From SIG454 sp045646365 (GTDB lineage: Bacteria > Bacillota > Clostridia > Monoglobales > Monoglobaceae), in NCBI GenBank assembly GCA_045646365.1, contig JAZRKP010000045.1, positions 1 to 5,636 of the forward strand: DNA of 5,636 bases. Reading direction: 5' to 3'. Position 1 is the stretch's first letter. Each line of letters starts with the position of its first letter. Below the pieces are notes generated by a model. It saw only the letters and a program-made list of their open reading frames with translations. It had not been told where the DNA came from and made no database searches. The position numbers and the translations under genes are program-made. Of this stretch, positions 1 through 5,611 are shown one piece after another.

Positions 1-2
1 TT

Positions 3-72
3 AAAAACCTCCATGATATATTTTTAGTAATGCGGTCGCCAAACCATTTACTATTATATCATGGAGGTTTTT
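3..72. repeat. Perfect 18-bp inverted repeat; possible bidirectional terminator or small palindromic element
   Basis: Bases 3-20 are the exact reverse complement of bases 55-72, separated by a 34-base spacer. A second pair inside it (TAGTAA at 25-30 and TTACTA at 48-53) would lengthen the hairpin. The left arm begins with A5 and the right arm ends with T5, so on either strand the stem is followed by a run of T. This would suit a terminator shared by converging genes, for example one ending just left of the window. The long perfect arms would also suit a miniature palindromic element. The left edge of the window prevents a check for a target-site duplication. Confidence 0.6.
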
Positions 73-137
73 CTATTGCTAAAGCTTTTCATCTTCCCCC
101 AGTAGAACTGGGGGTTTATTTCCACGCCTTAAGGCAC
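73..137. mobile_element. Possible IS200/IS605-family end remnant with a C5/G5 hairpin
   Basis: This stretch holds a compact hairpin (CCCCCAGT at 96-103, loop AGA, ACTGGGGG at 107-114) followed by TTTATTT, then a perfect palindrome GCCTTAAGGC at 126-135. Short G/C hairpins of this kind near the ends are typical of IS200/IS605 elements, where they serve as TnpA recognition structures or as part of the RNA scaffold next to tnpB. No transposase or tnpB reading frame is present, so at most this is an end left behind or a non-autonomous element. The alternative is that the hairpin plus T-rich tail is simply an intrinsic terminator for plus-strand transcription entering from the left. Family assignment is by resemblance only. 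Confidence 0.33.
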
Positions 138-138
138 C

Positions 139-180
139 AAACAAAGAAATGGCTTAAACTCAGTGTTTAAGCCATTTCTT
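139..180 (-). terminator. Intrinsic terminator of the tRNA-Trp gene
   Basis: Bases 144-159 and 165-180 form a perfect 16-bp stem with a 5-base loop. It begins three bases beyond the encoded CCA end of the tRNA. Read on the minus strand, the stem runs out into a T-rich stretch (TTTCTTTGTTT), whereas the plus-strand exit has no T run, so termination is assigned to the tRNA transcript. Confidence 0.85.
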
Positions 181-183
181 ATG

Positions 184-259
184 TGGCAGGGGCAGTAGGA
201 TTCGAACCCACGACTTACAGTTTTGGAGACTGTCGCTCTACCAGCTGAACTATACCCCT
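184..259 (-). tRNA. trnW: tRNA-Trp (anticodon CCA)
   Basis: The 76-base minus-strand sequence folds into a full cloverleaf. The acceptor stem AGGGGTA pairs with TGCCCCT (one G-T pair), the discriminator base is G, and the CCA tail is encoded. The D arm is GTTC/GAGC. The anticodon stem is ACAGT/ACTGT around the loop CTCCAAA, whose anticodon CCA (bases 226-224) reads UGG, tryptophan. The T arm is GTGGG/CCTAC around TTCGAAT. The AGGGG start and CCCCTGCCA end are usual for bacterial tRNA-Trp. It stands alone, with its own promoter and terminator, divergent from proA. Confidence 0.98.
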
Positions 260-276
260 ATACAAAATACTAATAC

Positions 277-305
277 ATTATATCAGTTTTCTTAGCTTTT
301 GTCAA
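277..305 (-). promoter_or_regulatory. Consensus sigma-A promoter of tRNA-Trp
   Basis: On the minus strand TTGACA (305-300) and TATAAT (282-277) are separated by exactly 17 bases, a perfect match to the vegetative consensus. Transcription would start near base 270, leaving a leader of about 11 bases before the mature tRNA 5' end at 259. The A/T-rich DNA at 310-340 could act as an UP element. Such strength suits a stable RNA gene. Confidence 0.9.
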
Positions 306-341
306 CCTATTTTTAAAAACTTTTTATTATTTCAATATTAT

Positions 342-371
342 TTGACTTTATACCCCTTTTTGTGGTATCAT
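342..371 (+). promoter_or_regulatory. Probable promoter of the proA-pfp operon
   Basis: TTGACT (342-347) is followed after 18 bases by TATCAT (366-371), which is directly preceded by TGG, an extended -10 motif. A TATAAT at 371-376 is a better -10 hexamer but sits 23 bases from the TTGACT, so it would need a different, poor -35. Either way the leader before the start codon is only about 15-25 bases, leaving no room for an attenuator or riboswitch. Confidence 0.65.
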
Positions 372-399
372 ATAATAAGACACAGAAAGGACTGATTTT

Positions 400-1647
400 A
401 TGAACGAACTTGAAATAAAAGGGCGTATGGCAAAAGATGCGGCGTCTTTTTTAGCTTCCGCCTCTGCTGAAGACAAAAACCGTGTTCTTCTTGCTATGGC
501 AAAGGCAATATATGAAAATTCTGACTACATAATAAAAATAAATTCAGGCGATATATCCGAGGCTCGCCAATCAGGGCTTAACGAAGGCTTTATAGAAAGG
601 CTTACTCTGACTCCTTCACGAATCTCAGCTATTGCAAGGGGTATTGAACAGGTCGCTGAGCTTCCTGACCCTGTGGGAACTTTTGTTTCCCGTGACAGGC
701 GCCCCAACGGTCTTGAGATTGAAAAAGTCCGGGTTCCGATTGGTGTTATTGGAATAATCTACGAATCCCGTCCTAATGTTACTGCTGATGCGGCGGCACT
801 TTGTTTAAAATCAGGGAATGCCTGTATTTTGCGTGGCGGAAAAGAGGCTCTCGGCACGAACCTTGCCATTGTTAATGTTATGCAGGACGCTCTTATAAAA
901 GAGGGATTCCCTAAAGGTTGCATCAATCTCGTTGAAGATACTTCAAGAGAAACAGCAACTGCTCTTATGCGGCTTAACGAATATCTTGATGTTATTATCC
1001 CAAGAGGTGGAGCAGGGCTTATTCGTGCGGTTACGCAAAACGCAACCGTTCCCGCCATCGAAACAGGAACAGGAAACTGCCACATTTATGTTGATAAATA
1101 TGCAGACCTTTCTATGGCAAAGGATATTGTTATAAACGCAAAAACTTCCCGTCCGTCGGTTTGTAATGCGGCAGAAAAGCTTCTTGTTCATAAGGATGTG
1201 GCAAGCAGATTTCTTCCAACTATGCTTTCAACACTTCGTGGCGAAGGCGTTGAAATTGTTGGTGACGAAAATGTGCTTTCAATTGACCCGACAGCGACTC
1301 CCGCAACTCCTGAGGATTGGGACGAAGAATATCTCGCTCTGAAAATCGGAGTTAAGGTTGTCGACAGTCTTGAAGAGGCAATTTCCCATATAAATGCTCA
1401 CGGAACACTTCACTCCGAAGCCATAATTACCGAAAATCTTCTGGCATCACAGAAATTCCTGAAAGAGGTTGATGCGGCGGCGGTTTATGTCAATGCCTCA
1501 ACCAGATTTACAGACGGTTTTGAGTTCGGGTTTGGTGCAGAAATCGGTATTAGCACCCAGAAAATTCACGCCCGTGGTCCAATGGGACTCACCGAACTTA
1601 CAACAACCAAGTACCAGATTAAAGGTAACGGACAAATCAGACAGTAA
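400..1647 (+). CDS. proA: Glutamate-5-semialdehyde dehydrogenase (gamma-glutamyl phosphate reductase)
   Basis: Cytosolic enzyme of proline synthesis: it reduces gamma-glutamyl phosphate, made by ProB, to glutamate-5-semialdehyde with NADPH. The 415-residue product has the usual family length. Diagnostic segments are IYESRPNVTADAAALCLKSG (residues 120-139), the RGG-KEA motif after it (145-150), PRGGAGL (201-207), and SRPSVCNAAEKLLVH (250-264) with the expected catalytic cysteine at 255. The ProA signature in VDSLEEAISHINAHGTLHSE (321-340) and the C-terminal GFGAEIGIST...HARGPMGL block (377-396) are also present. The ATG is chosen because GAAAGGA (385-391) lies eight bases upstream and the protein begins where ProA proteins normally do. 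It is the first gene of a probable operon with pfp, 14 bases downstream. proB, its usual partner, is not adjacent: the upstream neighbour is the divergent tRNA-Trp. Confidence 0.97.
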   Translation: MNELEIKGRMAKDAASFLASASAEDKNRVLLAMAKAIYENSDYIIKINSGDISEARQSGLNEGFIERLTLTPSRISAIARGIEQVAELPDPVGTFVSRDRRPNGLEIEKVRVPIGVIGIIYESRPNVTADAAALCLKSGNACILRGGKEALGTNLAIVNVMQDALIKEGFPKGCINLVEDTSRETATALMRLNEYLDVIIPRGGAGLIRAVTQNATVPAIETGTGNCHIYVDKYADLSMAKDIVINAKTSRPSVCNAAEKLLVHKDVASRFLPTMLSTLRGEGVEIVGDENVLSIDPTATPATPEDWDEEYLALKIGVKVVDSLEEAISHINAHGTLHSEAIITENLLASQKFLKEVDAAAVYVNASTRFTDGFEFGFGAEIGISTQKIHARGPMGLTELTTTKYQIKGNGQIRQ

Positions 1648-1661
1648 AGGAAGGAAAAATT

Positions 1662-2864
1662 ATGAATATACTTATTGGCCAGTCAGGAGGTCCTACCTCC
1701 GTTATAAATTCCTCATTGGCAGGCGTTATCGCAGGAGGGCAGGCATCCACAAAATATGATAAAATATACGGGGCAATCGGTGGTATTGCAGGCGTTTTAG
1801 AGGATGATATTATCGAACTTACAGATTTTTCTCCCGAAAAAATTACACTTTTGAAACAAACTCCGTCCTCATACCTCGGCTCTTGCCGAAAGAAACTTGG
1901 TACGGACGAGGAAACATACGAAAAAATATTTGGTATTTTCAAAAAATACAATATTGGCGCATTTTTCTACATAGGCGGAAACGATTCTATGGATACTGCC
2001 GACAAGCTCAGCCGATACGCTAAGGAAAATGGAATTGACATTTCAATTTGCGGTGTTCCGAAAACTATTGACAACGACCTTGCTGTAACAGACCACTCTC
2101 CTGGATTTGGCTCAGCGGCAAAATTTGTTGCAAACACAGCAAGAAGCCTCGCCCTTGACACCTCGGTTTACAAAATGAAATCAGTCATAGTTCTTGAAAT
2201 TATGGGCAGAAACGCAGGTTGGCTTACTGCCGCGGCGGCACTTGGCAACGATTCCGATGTGTTGGCAACAGATATTATTTGTCTCCCCGAAAGAGTTTTC
2301 GACCCCGATAAATTCCTCGAAAAAGTGGCAAAGAATGCAGATAACGGCGTTGCTCCGATTATTGCAATCTCTGAGGGAATAAAAGATAAGGACGGCAACT
2401 ACCTGGGCGAAAGCTTGTCCCTCAAAGAGGCAAACGACGGCTTTGCTCACGCAGCATTGGGTGGTGTTGGAAGAATTGTCGAAAACCTTATCTCAACCAG
2501 ACTCAAAATCAAAACAAGAACAATCGAGCTGTCCACACTCCAAAGATGCTACGCTCAGGAAGCCTCCCTCTGCGATGTGCAGGAAGCATATGCACTTGGC
2601 TTTGAAAGTGTTAAGTATGCAGAAAACGGACACACTGGCTTTATGCCTTGCGTGAAAAGACTTTCTGATTCACCATACGAAATCGAAATCGTTCCACACC
2701 CTGTTTGTGAAATTGCAAATGTGGAAAAAATTGTTCCCGACAGTATGATTACGGCAGATAATATGGGTATTACAAACGAATTTATCAAATATGCCCGCCC
2801 ACTCATTACAGGTGAGCCTGACCGAATTTACGAAAACGGAATTTTGAAATTTGTCAAAAGATAA
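1662..2864 (+). CDS. pfp: Phosphofructokinase, probably pyrophosphate-dependent
   Basis: PFK-family cytosolic enzyme that phosphorylates fructose-6-phosphate to fructose-1,6-bisphosphate. Visible motifs are the N-terminal GQSGGPTSVINSSL (residues 6-19), IGGNDSMDTA (104-113), PKTIDNDL (133-140) with the catalytic aspartate in TIDND (D137), MGRNAG (181-186) and SEGI (237-240). In ATP-dependent bacterial enzymes the first phosphate-donor motif is GGDG; here an aspartate (D108) takes the place of the second glycine, and K134 precedes TIDND. This Asp/Lys pair is the established signature of PPi-dependent PFKs, whose reaction is reversible. The 400-residue length also exceeds the roughly 320 of classical ATP-PFK. 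The start follows AAGGAAGG (1647-1654) by seven bases, just after the proA stop, so the genes are probably co-transcribed and end at the terminator at 2871-2908. An ATP-using 'mixed' PFK is the main alternative; phosphate-donor specificity is inferred. Confidence 0.93.
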   Translation: MNILIGQSGGPTSVINSSLAGVIAGGQASTKYDKIYGAIGGIAGVLEDDIIELTDFSPEKITLLKQTPSSYLGSCRKKLGTDEETYEKIFGIFKKYNIGAFFYIGGNDSMDTADKLSRYAKENGIDISICGVPKTIDNDLAVTDHSPGFGSAAKFVANTARSLALDTSVYKMKSVIVLEIMGRNAGWLTAAAALGNDSDVLATDIICLPERVFDPDKFLEKVAKNADNGVAPIIAISEGIKDKDGNYLGESLSLKEANDGFAHAALGGVGRIVENLISTRLKIKTRTIELSTLQRCYAQEASLCDVQEAYALGFESVKYAENGHTGFMPCVKRLSDSPYEIEIVPHPVCEIANVEKIVPDSMITADNMGITNEFIKYARPLITGEPDRIYENGILKFVKR

Positions 2865-2870
2865 AAATAT

Positions 2871-2908
2871 CGGATTTGTCCATTTGTGGCAAATCCGTTT
2901 TATTTTTT
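2871..2908 (+). terminator. Intrinsic terminator of the proA-pfp operon
   Basis: CGGATTTGTC (2871-2880) pairs with GGCAAATCCG (2888-2897) to give a 10-bp stem with one T-G pair and a 7-base loop. It is followed by TTTTATTTTTT (2898-2908). It begins six bases past the pfp stop codon. Confidence 0.92.
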
Positions 2909-2920
2909 CCTGAAAACATC

Positions 2921-3005
2921 CCCAAAATACAGAAAATTTTACATAAAATGCCCAAAAACAGAAAAAAACAGAAAAAATCGGTAAAAAACTCTTGCTTTTT
3001 TCTGT
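2921..3005. repeat. A-rich spacer with repeated ACAGAAAA units
   Basis: The spacer between the pfp terminator and the aldolase promoter contains ACAGAAAA at 2929-2936, 2958-2965 and 2968-2975. The first two copies lie inside a longer imperfect repeat (CCCAAAATACAGAAAA at 2921-2936; CCCAAAAACAGAAAA at 2951-2965). The complement TTTTTCTGT at 2997-3005 lies in the promoter spacer. The A-tracts could act as UP elements or bend the DNA. No gene is visible here. Confidence 0.55.
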
Positions 3006-3020
3006 GTTTTTGTGTATAAT
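2992..3020 (+). promoter_or_regulatory. Strong sigma-A promoter of the aldolase gene
   Basis: TTGCTT (2992-2997) and a perfect TATAAT (3015-3020) are separated by 17 bases, with A/T-rich DNA upstream. Transcription would begin near 3027, giving a leader of about 33 bases. Because the pfp terminator lies upstream, the aldolase probably forms its own transcription unit. Confidence 0.85.
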
Positions 3021-3044
3021 ATAAAATATGGTATTATATTTCCC

Positions 3045-3052
3045 AAGGAGGA
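3045..3052 (+). promoter_or_regulatory. Ribosome binding site that fixes the aldolase start
   Basis: AAGGAGGA is a near-perfect Shine-Dalgarno sequence seven bases before the ATG at 3060. An in-frame upstream GTG at 3012 would start inside the promoter, ahead of the predicted transcription start, and has no ribosome binding site, so the ATG is preferred. Confidence 0.92.
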
Positions 3053-3059
3053 TTTTTAT

Positions 3060-4007
3060 ATGTTAGTAAATATGAACGAGGTTTTAAGACCGGCGAAAAA
3101 AAATCATTATGCCGTTGGTCTTTTTAATGCAGTTAACTTAGAGCTTGCCCGCGGAATTATCAATGCGGCAGAAAGCCTCCGCTCCCCTGTAATTATGGGT
3201 ACCGCGGAAGTCCTTCTCCCTTACGGTCCTTTGGAAGAAGTTTCTTATTACCTTATCCCAATGGCAAAAAAAGCGTCTGTGCCGGTTGTTGTGCATCTGG
3301 ACCACGGTTTATCCTATGATACTTGTATAAAGGCGTTAGAGCTCGGTTTCAGCTCAATTATGTACGATTGCTCAACTGACTCTTATGAAGAAAATGTACG
3401 CAAGGTTAAGGAAATGGCAGATATTGCCCATTCTTACGGTGCAACAATCGAGGGTGAACTTGGCCATGTAGGTGATAACGAAGGCTCTGCAGAAGGAAGT
3501 GACCACCTGGAAGACCCTTCAAAGTTCTTCACAGATCCAAAACTTGCAAAAGATTTTGTTGATAAAACAGGCGTTGACGCTCTTGCAATCGCAGTAGGTA
3601 ATGCCCACGGAGCATATAAACTTCCGCCGAAACTCGACTTTGAGAGAATTAAGACAATCGCAAGCACAGTTGATGTTCCATTAGTTCTTCACGGCGGTTC
3701 AGGTCTTACTGATAACGATTTCCGCCAGGCAATCAAAGACGGTATCAGCAAAGTAAATATCTTTACAGACATCAATGTTGCGGCTGTTGAAGCTGAATTC
3801 AAGAAATTCCAGAGTATGGACAAGGGTCTCATCGACCTTATCCCTGCAGCAGTTGAGGCAGTTAAGCAGGAAACAATGAAAAAGCTCCAACTCTTCAGCA
3901 GTGACGGCAAAGCAGGTATGACATCAGCACCAAGCTACGGCTCAAGCGATATCGAAATGATAACAAAGCTCGTTGCGGAAGAAGTTGCAAAATATTTGAA
4001 GAAGTAA
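3060..4007 (+). CDS. fba: Class II ketose-bisphosphate aldolase (fructose- or tagatose-bisphosphate type)
   Basis: Zinc-dependent cytosolic aldolase that cleaves fructose-1,6-bisphosphate to dihydroxyacetone phosphate and glyceraldehyde-3-phosphate. From the ATG at 3060 the protein has 315 residues, within the usual range. It starts MLVNMNEVLRPAKKNHYAVG, a typical beginning for this family. The first class II signature is VPVVVHLDHG (residues 74-83), with catalytic D81 and zinc ligand H82; the second is IEGELG (130-135). Further zinc-ligand histidines are H183 in GNAHGAYK and H211 in LHGGSG. SKVNIFTDIN (230-239) is the phosphate and substrate binding segment. It follows pfp, whose product is the likely substrate, but has its own promoter and terminator. 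Sequence alone does not separate fructose- from tagatose-bisphosphate specificity (GatY/KbaY enzymes share these motifs); the pfp neighbour favours the glycolytic role. Confidence 0.94.
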   Translation: MLVNMNEVLRPAKKNHYAVGLFNAVNLELARGIINAAESLRSPVIMGTAEVLLPYGPLEEVSYYLIPMAKKASVPVVVHLDHGLSYDTCIKALELGFSSIMYDCSTDSYEENVRKVKEMADIAHSYGATIEGELGHVGDNEGSAEGSDHLEDPSKFFTDPKLAKDFVDKTGVDALAIAVGNAHGAYKLPPKLDFERIKTIASTVDVPLVLHGGSGLTDNDFRQAIKDGISKVNIFTDINVAAVEAEFKKFQSMDKGLIDLIPAAVEAVKQETMKKLQLFSSDGKAGMTSAPSYGSSDIEMITKLVAEEVAKYLKK

Positions 4008-4013
4008 ATACAT

Positions 4014-4039
4014 AAAGCCACCCTAAGGGTGGCTTTTTT
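4014..4039 (+). terminator. Intrinsic terminator of the aldolase gene
   Basis: AAAGCCACCC (4014-4023) and GGGTGGCTTT (4027-4036) form a perfect 10-bp stem with a tight 3-base loop, ending in six T (4034-4039). It starts six bases after the aldolase stop. Its A-rich left flank is short, so activity on the minus strand is less certain. Confidence 0.95.
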
Positions 4040-4069
4040 AATGGATGGACATAGTAAAAGTCATAAATC

Positions 4070-4092
4070 GCGAGAATACTGGATTTTCTCGC
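4070..4092. repeat. Small inverted repeat in the convergent gap
   Basis: GCGAGAA (4070-4076) and TTCTCGC (4086-4092) form a 7-bp perfect stem with a 9-base loop. Neither strand has a clear T run behind it, so it is not called as a terminator, though it could back up the one at 4160-4191. The rest of the 4040-4160 gap shows nothing I can name. Confidence 0.45.
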
Positions 4093-4159
4093 ACCCGATA
4101 GTATATGTAAATATTATAAATCGGCAAACTAATATTTTAAATTGTATGGACTTGACACG

Positions 4160-4191
4160 AACTAAAACACAACGGCACCATCCACTGTGTT
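4160..4191 (-). terminator. Probable terminator of the transporter gene
   Basis: Read on the minus strand, AACACAGTGG and CCGTTGTGTT (plus-strand 4182-4191 and 4166-4175) form a 10-bp stem with two G-T pairs and a 6-base loop, followed by TTTTAGTT. The stem begins inside the stop codon of the transporter gene. The T run is short, so it is weaker than the aldolase terminator. Confidence 0.65.
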
Positions 4192-5428
4192 ATGCTTGAC
4201 CAAAATGTTTCTTTATATAAGCCAAAAGAATTACCCCTAAAATCGGGAATATAGTAGCTATCAGCATACCAAACTTAAATCCAACCTGTTCCGGAGTTAA
4301 TGACAATGCAAGTCCAATGTTTGCTGCCCATTCTGACACTGAAACATTATCAACAATAACTCCAAGTGTTTGCGGAGCAAAAGATGCCCCAAAATCACCA
4401 CCCGCAGCCATGAGAGCATATGCCGCCACTCCAACCTCCGGAACTTTTTCTTCCATCAATATCAAAGTTCCCGGCCATAGCATAGATGTGCAAATACCAA
4501 CGACTACACAAGCAATCAAAGAAATAATTGCACTTGGCGATATCGCAACTATAACATAACACACAACTGCACCTATCATACTGAAAGTTAAGACCTTGTA
4601 AATGTTCTTTCCGTATTTTGCATAAAAGGTTCTTGTAAGGGCAAGAAATATAGCAAAAAATGACATACCAAAAATATCGCCCCATACCTTCGGCATATTT
4701 AAAGCATTTTCAGTGTAAACAGAAATCCAGTTAGACATTGTATTTTCCGCACAAGCACCCAAGAAAATACAAGCCACACAGAGCACAAGGCTTTTCGTTC
4801 TGTGTTTCGTATTAACTGTTTTTACCTCATCCTGTTCCATATTCATATCAGGAAGTTTTGCTATAAAAAGAAGGACTGAAGCAAAAATTGGAGGCACCGC
4901 CCAAAAAAGAGTTAAATACATCCAATGTTCTTTGCCTACAAACTGCAGAAACAATGTGCTGACTATGACAACACCTACAAAGCCATATCCATAAAGCGAG
5001 TGCAAAACACTCATATCACTTTCCGGATTATCAGAAGGAAGTGCCGCAACAGTAGGACTTACCAAAACCTCACCAAGTCCTGCTGCTACCGAAAAAATAA
5101 AAGTTCCAATAATAAGACCAATATAAGCGTATTGTGGGAAAATGAAAGGAACTAATGCATATGTACAAAGCCCCATTGCTGTAATAAGTGGCATCAATCG
5201 AATTGTTTTATGTATGTTGAAGTATTTGCTAAAAAAACTGAAAATCAAGTCGATACCAAATTGGGTACAAAAATTTACTAGCACCAATGTTCCAAGAAGT
5301 GTATAAGATATTCCGTACATTTCTCGGAAAGTTGCAAATAACAGTGGCGGCAAACTAAATACCGATGACATTGCAAGATATGTAAAATAGCATGTTAATT
5401 TTGTTTGTTTGTAGTTTTTCTTATCCAT
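4190..5428 (-). CDS. Major facilitator superfamily transporter, substrate unknown
   Basis: A 412-residue integral membrane protein with about twelve hydrophobic helices (roughly residues 11-33, 42-65, 78-97, 102-123, 141-164, 168-190, 213-236, 247-267, 277-297, 299-325, 333-360 and 384-406). A charged cytoplasmic-type loop, 191-212, separates the halves; this 6+6 layout and length are typical of the MFS. The usual motif A between helices 2 and 3 (GxxxDRxGRR) is degenerate here (FSKYFNIHKTIRL, 66-78). Features likely to matter are PTVAALPSD (125-133) in the loop after helix 4 and AENTMSNWISVY (227-238) at the end of helix 7, reminiscent of sugar/proton symporters such as the FucP branch, but this resemblance is loose. 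The ATG has GGAGG (5440-5436) seven bases upstream. It is convergent with the aldolase and has its own promoter and terminator. Direction of transport and substrate cannot be read from the sequence. Confidence 0.9.
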   Translation of the reverse strand: MDKKNYKQTKLTCYFTYLAMSSVFSLPPLLFATFREMYGISYTLLGTLVLVNFCTQFGIDLIFSFFSKYFNIHKTIRLMPLITAMGLCTYALVPFIFPQYAYIGLIIGTFIFSVAAGLGEVLVSPTVAALPSDNPESDMSVLHSLYGYGFVGVVIVSTLFLQFVGKEHWMYLTLFWAVPPIFASVLLFIAKLPDMNMEQDEVKTVNTKHRTKSLVLCVACIFLGACAENTMSNWISVYTENALNMPKVWGDIFGMSFFAIFLALTRTFYAKYGKNIYKVLTFSMIGAVVCYVIVAISPSAIISLIACVVVGICTSMLWPGTLILMEEKVPEVGVAAYALMAAGGDFGASFAPQTLGVIVDNVSVSEWAANIGLALSLTPEQVGFKFGMLIATIFPILGVILLAYIKKHFGQA

Positions 5429-5433
5429 ATTAT

Positions 5434-5535
5434 AACCTCCGTTAAGGGTTTGATTCTTTCGATAACATTCTGCATGATTCGACTTTTGTCAAGTCAGGGT
5501 AAAACTATATATCTAACGCTAAATAAATCAATACC
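5434..5535 (-). other. Leader of the transporter mRNA with a small palindrome
   Basis: If transcription begins near 5536, the transporter mRNA carries an untranslated leader of about 107 nt. It contains GACTT-ttgtc-AAGTC (5481-5495), a 5-bp inverted repeat that could be a regulator site. Overlapping it on the minus strand is TTGACA (5492-5487), but its only -10 candidates (AATGTT at 17 bases or TGTTAT at 19) are weak, so a second promoter is doubtful. I recognise no known riboswitch and see no T-box sequence. Confidence 0.35.
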
Positions 5536-5542
5536 TAAGTTC

Positions 5543-5571
5543 ATTTTATCACAATTTTAACCCCTTTGCAA
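5543..5571 (-). promoter_or_regulatory. Predicted promoter of the transporter gene
   Basis: On the minus strand TTGCAA (5571-5566) and TAAAAT (5548-5543) are separated by 17 bases, and TGA directly before the -10 hexamer makes an extended -10 element. The predicted start is near 5536. Confidence 0.6.
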
Positions 5572-5611
5572 TAAGCACACGGAATATGTAACATACTTGT
5601 AATAAATAAGA

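Noticed and set aside
73..105. A tiny frame after GGAGG at 63-67 starting with TTG at 77
   Set aside because: It stops after nine codons inside the C5/G5 hairpin; the GGAGG is explained as part of the inverted repeat arm.
360..399. Riboswitch, T-box or attenuator control of proA
   Set aside because: The leader is only about 15-25 bases, too short for any such structure.
759..1191. Opposite-strand and out-of-frame reading frames inside proA
   Set aside because: They lie wholly inside a well-conserved gene, lack ribosome binding sites and resemble no protein I know; they are by-products of the proA codons.
2909..3011. Regularly spaced repeats suggesting a CRISPR array
   Set aside because: The units are only about 8-16 bases, imperfect, A-rich and unevenly spaced, with no spacer-like unique segments of constant length.
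3012..3059. An upstream GTG start that would add 16 residues to the aldolase
   Set aside because: It lies before the predicted transcription start, in the promoter itself, without a ribosome binding site, and the extra residues do not resemble the family's N-terminus.
4041..4199. A 52-codon plus-strand reading frame starting with ATG directly after the aldolase terminator
   Set aside because: It begins one base after the terminator T run, has no ribosome binding site or promoter, and overlaps the transporter's terminator and 3' end. The predicted peptide has no recognisable character.
4317..5155. Plus-strand frames and a third-frame minus-strand frame inside the transporter gene
   Set aside because: They are contained in the transporter coding region and have no initiation signals or credible protein character.
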